Shown: positions 7,125 through 8,909 of the stretch, piece after piece
Layout of the letters: every line of letters begins with the position of its first letter
Position numbering within the stretch: position 1 is the stretch's first letter
NCBI GenBank assembly: GCA_015055785.1
Contig: SVHQ01000061.1
Coordinates: 1 to 8,909 of the forward strand
Source of the DNA: Clostridiales bacterium
Lineage (GTDB): Bacteria; Bacillota_A; Clostridia; Christensenellales; Borkfalkiaceae
Direction of reading: 5' to 3'
DNA: 8,909 bases
Notes under the pieces: generated by a model
Database searches by the model: none
Seen by the model: the letters and a program-made list of their open reading frames with translations, nothing else
Told to the model about the DNA's origin: nothing
Position numbers and translations under genes: made by a program

Positions 7125-7138
7125 TAAAAATTTTTATT

Positions 7139-8107
7139 TTATTCTTCTAAAACGCCGATACGCGCGGAAATTATTTCTTTCAATCGTGCTTTCAACTCTT
7201 CGGATAAATACGATTCTTCCGACATTGCAAGCAAGGTTTCTTTTTCCTGGATAACCTTAGCAAGCAATTTTTCCGCAGTAACGCTTTCTATACCGATTTC
7301 TTCTGCGAACGATAAGAAGTCTTTTCTCCTAATTTTGCGTTTTTTCTTGCACATGGTTAAGGCGAATTCTTCTTCGTCTTCGGGCATAATCGCGTTGACA
7401 GGCAGTAAATCGTATGCGCTAGACAACACGTATTCGCTACTTCCCTCTGCTTTTTCTATCATCGAAAAGTTCTTCAAGTGCATGTCCGAGTTTCCAATAA
7501 CAAACGAGAATACCAAACGCAAATACAGTTCCGTTAAATCAAATTTCGCCATAGACGAATACTTTTTAATAACTTTCGCGCAACGCTCGTAAGAACCTTT
7601 ATACTTATCTTCCGTCAAACGCTCTTCAAGTTGACAAAAATCTTCCATCGCGAGCATTTGCATTTTTCCGTCCACGTTCGCCCTATCAATTCTCTTAGTG
7701 ATATACGCAAGTTCGCCCCTACTATTCATCTTTATCAAAGCAAACGGTACGGTTTTTATCCCCACCTGCTTTGCCATTTGCACAACCAAGTATTCAGCTT
7801 CGGGCAAAGTTTCGTACTCTTCTGTTTGAGGTTTCAAAATATACCCCGTAGGATAGTTGACAAGCGTAAGTCTTGGAGACGTGCCTTCCGTTAAATGCAA
7901 GGACAATTTCTTTTGCACGCCCGGAACGGTAAACCCCTTATTCGTGCTTTCTTCGGCAAGCCGTTTTAACGTTTCTTCCGAAATATCAAGTAAGGGCAAC
8001 TTACTACCGCCGAAAAACGCTTTCACACATTTTTTATGCCAACCGTTTTCCACTTCTTCTATAGACGTTTTGGGCGTGAATTCTCTGCCACAACATAAAC
8101 ATTTCAT
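7139..8107 (-). CDS. hipT: HipT-like serine/threonine kinase toxin
   Basis: A 322-residue HipA-family kinase lacking the N-terminal domain of classic HipA, as in HipBST systems. A cysteine-rich start (Cys3, Cys5, Cys6, His24, Cys27 in MKCLCCGREF...WHKKC) resembles a small zinc site. The Gly-rich loop is FTVPGVQKKL (59-68), the ATP-binding lysine is probably Lys92 in YILKP, the catalytic loop is GNSDMHLKN (205-213, Asp208), and the metal-binding Asp233 is in AYDLL. All are intact, so kinase activity is expected. E. coli HipT phosphorylates tryptophanyl-tRNA synthetase; the target here is unknown. The loop has Thr-Val-Pro where E. coli HipT carries Ser-Ile-Ser, its autophosphorylation site. The ATG overlaps the hipS stop (ATGA), giving coupled translation. 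Confidence 0.9.
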   Translation of the reverse strand: MKCLCCGREFTPKTSIEEVENGWHKKCVKAFFGGSKLPLLDISEETLKRLAEESTNKGFTVPGVQKKLSLHLTEGTSPRLTLVNYPTGYILKPQTEEYETLPEAEYLVVQMAKQVGIKTVPFALIKMNSRGELAYITKRIDRANVDGKMQMLAMEDFCQLEERLTEDKYKGSYERCAKVIKKYSSMAKFDLTELYLRLVFSFVIGNSDMHLKNFSMIEKAEGSSEYVLSSAYDLLPVNAIMPEDEEEFALTMCKKKRKIRRKDFLSFAEEIGIESVTAEKLLAKVIQEKETLLAMSEESYLSEELKARLKEIISARIGVLEE

Positions 8108-8436
8108 AGTTTTTCACCCCTTACGCTCACGTTCCCTACCGCGTCTTTGCAAGCAACCAAAAGCACACCGAACCTATCGCTCGGTGAAATTTTCCAATTG
8201 TGCGTTACGATATCGAGTAGCCACCCCTCGGGAATCAGCCCGTCGAAGAACGGGAACAACGTTTTGGCTCTATATTTATTTGTCGTAAGCGGTAACGTCA
8301 AACTGACGGCAGTTGCGTTTTCGCTTTGCAAATACTCTTCGTCGTAGGCAAAAGAATACCCGTAGTCCGTTTCCGCTAATACGCCCGCAAAGACGTTCCG
8401 CACGTAAATATAGGCAGTTCTATACGTATCACTCAT
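8104..8436 (-). CDS. hipS: HipS-like small protein (HipA N-subdomain 1)
   Basis: About 110 residues matching the N-subdomain 1 of HipA: AYIYVRNVFAGVLAE, YSFAYDEEYL, VSLTLPLT, FPFFDGLIPEGWLL and DRFGVLLVACKDAVGNVSV. As a separate gene between an Xre-family gene and a short HipA-like kinase, it matches HipS, which in E. coli HipBST is the actual antitoxin that binds HipT. The ATG at 8436 is preferred. A GTG at 8439 would add one residue, and AGGGAG lies about 11 nt from the ATG (8 from the GTG). The gene overlaps the hipB stop by a few bases and the hipT start by ATGA, so the three are translated together. Confidence 0.88.
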   Translation of the reverse strand: MSDTYRTAYIYVRNVFAGVLAETDYGYSFAYDEEYLQSENATAVSLTLPLTTNKYRAKTLFPFFDGLIPEGWLLDIVTHNWKISPSDRFGVLLVACKDAVGNVSVRGEKL

Positions 8437-8635
8437 CACTATTCAATCTCCCTACCGATACTTGCGCGCCGAACACCGCCAACGCTTGATTTACTTTATC
8501 AAGGCGCAACGTTTTCTTGCCTTGTTCAAGTTCTCGAACAAAGCGAAGCCCTAAGCCTGCACGCATAGCAAACTCTTCTTGGGTTAATCCCAACGCTTTT
8601 CTGTTTTGTTTTATAAATTCACTTATAACTTTCAT
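8429..8635 (-). CDS. hipB: HipB-like Xre-family HTH repressor
   Basis: A 68-residue protein with a helix-turn-helix of the Xre/Cro type at about residues 17-40 (LTQEEFAMRAGLGLRFVRELEQGK), followed by LDKVNQALAVFGAQV, as in Y4mF/HipB antitoxin-like proteins. As first gene of the operon it should bind the upstream operators and repress hipBST, probably with HipS and HipT as co-repressors. The ATG at 8635 is the only reasonable start. The upstream GGCGGTG is a weak ribosome binding site. Its 3' end overlaps hipS. Confidence 0.92.
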   Translation of the reverse strand: MKVISEFIKQNRKALGLTQEEFAMRAGLGLRFVRELEQGKKTLRLDKVNQALAVFGAQVSVGRLNSDE

Positions 8636-8673
8636 AGCACCGCCACAAAAAACTTATAATATTTGATACTACT

Positions 8674-8702
8674 ATTTTATACCCTTTCGGGGCTTTTGTC
8701 AA
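8674..8702 (-). promoter_or_regulatory. hipBST promoter
   Basis: A perfect -35 TTGACA (8697-8702) is separated by exactly 17 bp from -10 TAAAAT (8674-8679), reading toward hipB. Transcription would start near 8667, leaving a leader of about 30 nt. The first operator-like palindrome fills the spacer and overlaps the -10, so repressor binding would exclude RNA polymerase. Confidence 0.8.
8678..8694. promoter_or_regulatory. HipB operator-like site O1
   Basis: TATACCC-tttc-GGG, with a perfect left half and a degenerate outer right half. Its centre at 8686.5 lies within the promoter spacer. It shares the CCC-N4-GGG core with two more sites at 40-bp intervals. Confidence 0.7.
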
Positions 8703-8717
8703 GCGTTTTGCACTAAT

Positions 8718-8734
8718 TATACCCAATAGGGTTT
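8718..8734. promoter_or_regulatory. HipB operator-like site O2
   Basis: TATACCC-aata-GGGT, centre 8726.5, exactly 40 bp upstream of O1 and in the same orientation. On the minus strand it also contains TATAAT, but no matching -35 is seen. Confidence 0.7.
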
Positions 8735-8757
8735 GAAATATTTTATTCCTGGTGAAA

Positions 8758-8775
8758 TAATCCCGTTAGGGTATA
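8758..8775. promoter_or_regulatory. HipB operator-like site O3
   Basis: AATCCC-gtta-GGGTATA, centre 8766.5, again exactly 40 bp from O2. Here the right half is the better one, so the site is oriented opposite to O1 and O2. It could also cover a rightward TATAAA box at 8772-8777. Confidence 0.65.
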
Positions 8776-8789
8776 AATTAAAAATCAAA

Positions 8790-8909
8790 ACCACCAGTTA
8801 AACTGGTGGTATGCACTGGCCCTTCAAGGGCATAATACTAGCGGAGCCTTAAGGCTCATTGAAAGGTTTGCCAACCGCAAAACAATCTCAGGCAGCCGCT
8901 AAAGCGGCT
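8790..8909. mobile_element. Cluster of four hairpins, possible IS200/IS605-type element end (partial)
   Basis: Four compact inverted repeats follow each other in about 120 bp without any ORF. They are ACCACCAGT/ACTGGTGGT (8790-8810), GCCCTT/AAGGGC (8819-8831), the 14-bp palindrome GAGCCTTAAGGCTC (8844-8857), and AGCCGC-TAAA-GCGGCT (8894-8909, reaching the window edge). Short GC stems with TTAA/TAAA loops in series resemble the subterminal hairpins and structured tnpA leader of IS200/IS605 elements in Clostridia. No transposase sequence is in the window, so the call rests on the fold pattern and general resemblance. A non-autonomous palindromic element or a structured leader RNA are alternatives. 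Confidence 0.45.

Noticed and set aside
7098..7140. Possible bidirectional intrinsic terminator after hipT
   Set aside because: The stem is A/T-rich and on the minus strand lacks a following T-run. The T-rich flank is on the side that would serve plus-strand transcripts, and no plus-strand gene is present.
7857..8288. 143-codon plus-strand ORF opposite hipS/hipT
   Set aside because: It spans the overlap of two well-supported genes on the other strand and shows no recognisable protein features.
8718..8745. Second hipB promoter using TATAAT within O2
   Set aside because: No acceptable -35 sequence lies at 15-19 bp, whereas the promoter at 8674-8702 is near-consensus.
8790..8909. CRISPR array or tRNA cluster
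   Set aside because: The four hairpins differ in sequence and are not regular repeats with spacers, and no tRNA cloverleaf can be drawn.

Overview
The window looks like a chromosomal accessory stretch of a low-to-moderate GC Gram-positive bacterium, most likely Clostridia (Bacillota). This rests on purine-rich Shine-Dalgarno sites (AGGAGG, AAAGGAG, GAGGAG), A/T-biased codons and the style of the protein families. It is inference; no rRNA or other marker gene is present. All convincing genes lie on the minus strand, so the window reads biologically from right to left. There are no tRNA or rRNA genes and no CRISPR array.

Right edge (8780-8909): four closely spaced hairpins without an ORF, resembling the structured end of an IS200/IS605-type element or another folded RNA/DNA element cut by the window edge. 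Next (8674-8775): a strong sigma-A promoter and three palindromic operator-like sites, TATACCC-N4-GGGTATA, with centres exactly 40 bp apart. These precede hipB-hipS-hipT (8635 to 7139), a three-gene HipBST-type kinase toxin-antitoxin operon with overlapping genes.

Middle (7138-3563): two inverted repeats lead into a tightly packed cassette. It encodes a 709-aa PD-(D/E)XK nuclease/Schlafen-group-3 helicase (DUF2075), a 106-aa MazG-like NTP pyrophosphohydrolase, and a DEAH helicase with an N-terminal nuclease-like domain. The layout looks like a defence island module. The third gene is cut off after helicase motif III and runs directly into the 3' part of a NurA-like nuclease gene (about 3575-2928) that lacks its 5' part. 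The cassette is therefore probably deletion-damaged at its 3' end.

Left part (2844-86): a ribbon-helix-helix-like small protein, a Bcp-type peroxiredoxin, a CoA-disulfide/persulfide reductase with a rhodanese domain, and a TfoX-N-domain protein form a compact, probably redox/sulfur-stress operon. A 57-bp remnant of a second bcp 3' end lies between the reductase and tfoX genes, so the reductase is bracketed by two diverged copies of the same sequence. A 23-codon acidic ORF follows the shortened TfoX gene.

The main points of interest are the 40-bp operator array of hipBST, the nuclease-helicase/MazG/helicase cassette with its scar, and the bcp remnant.
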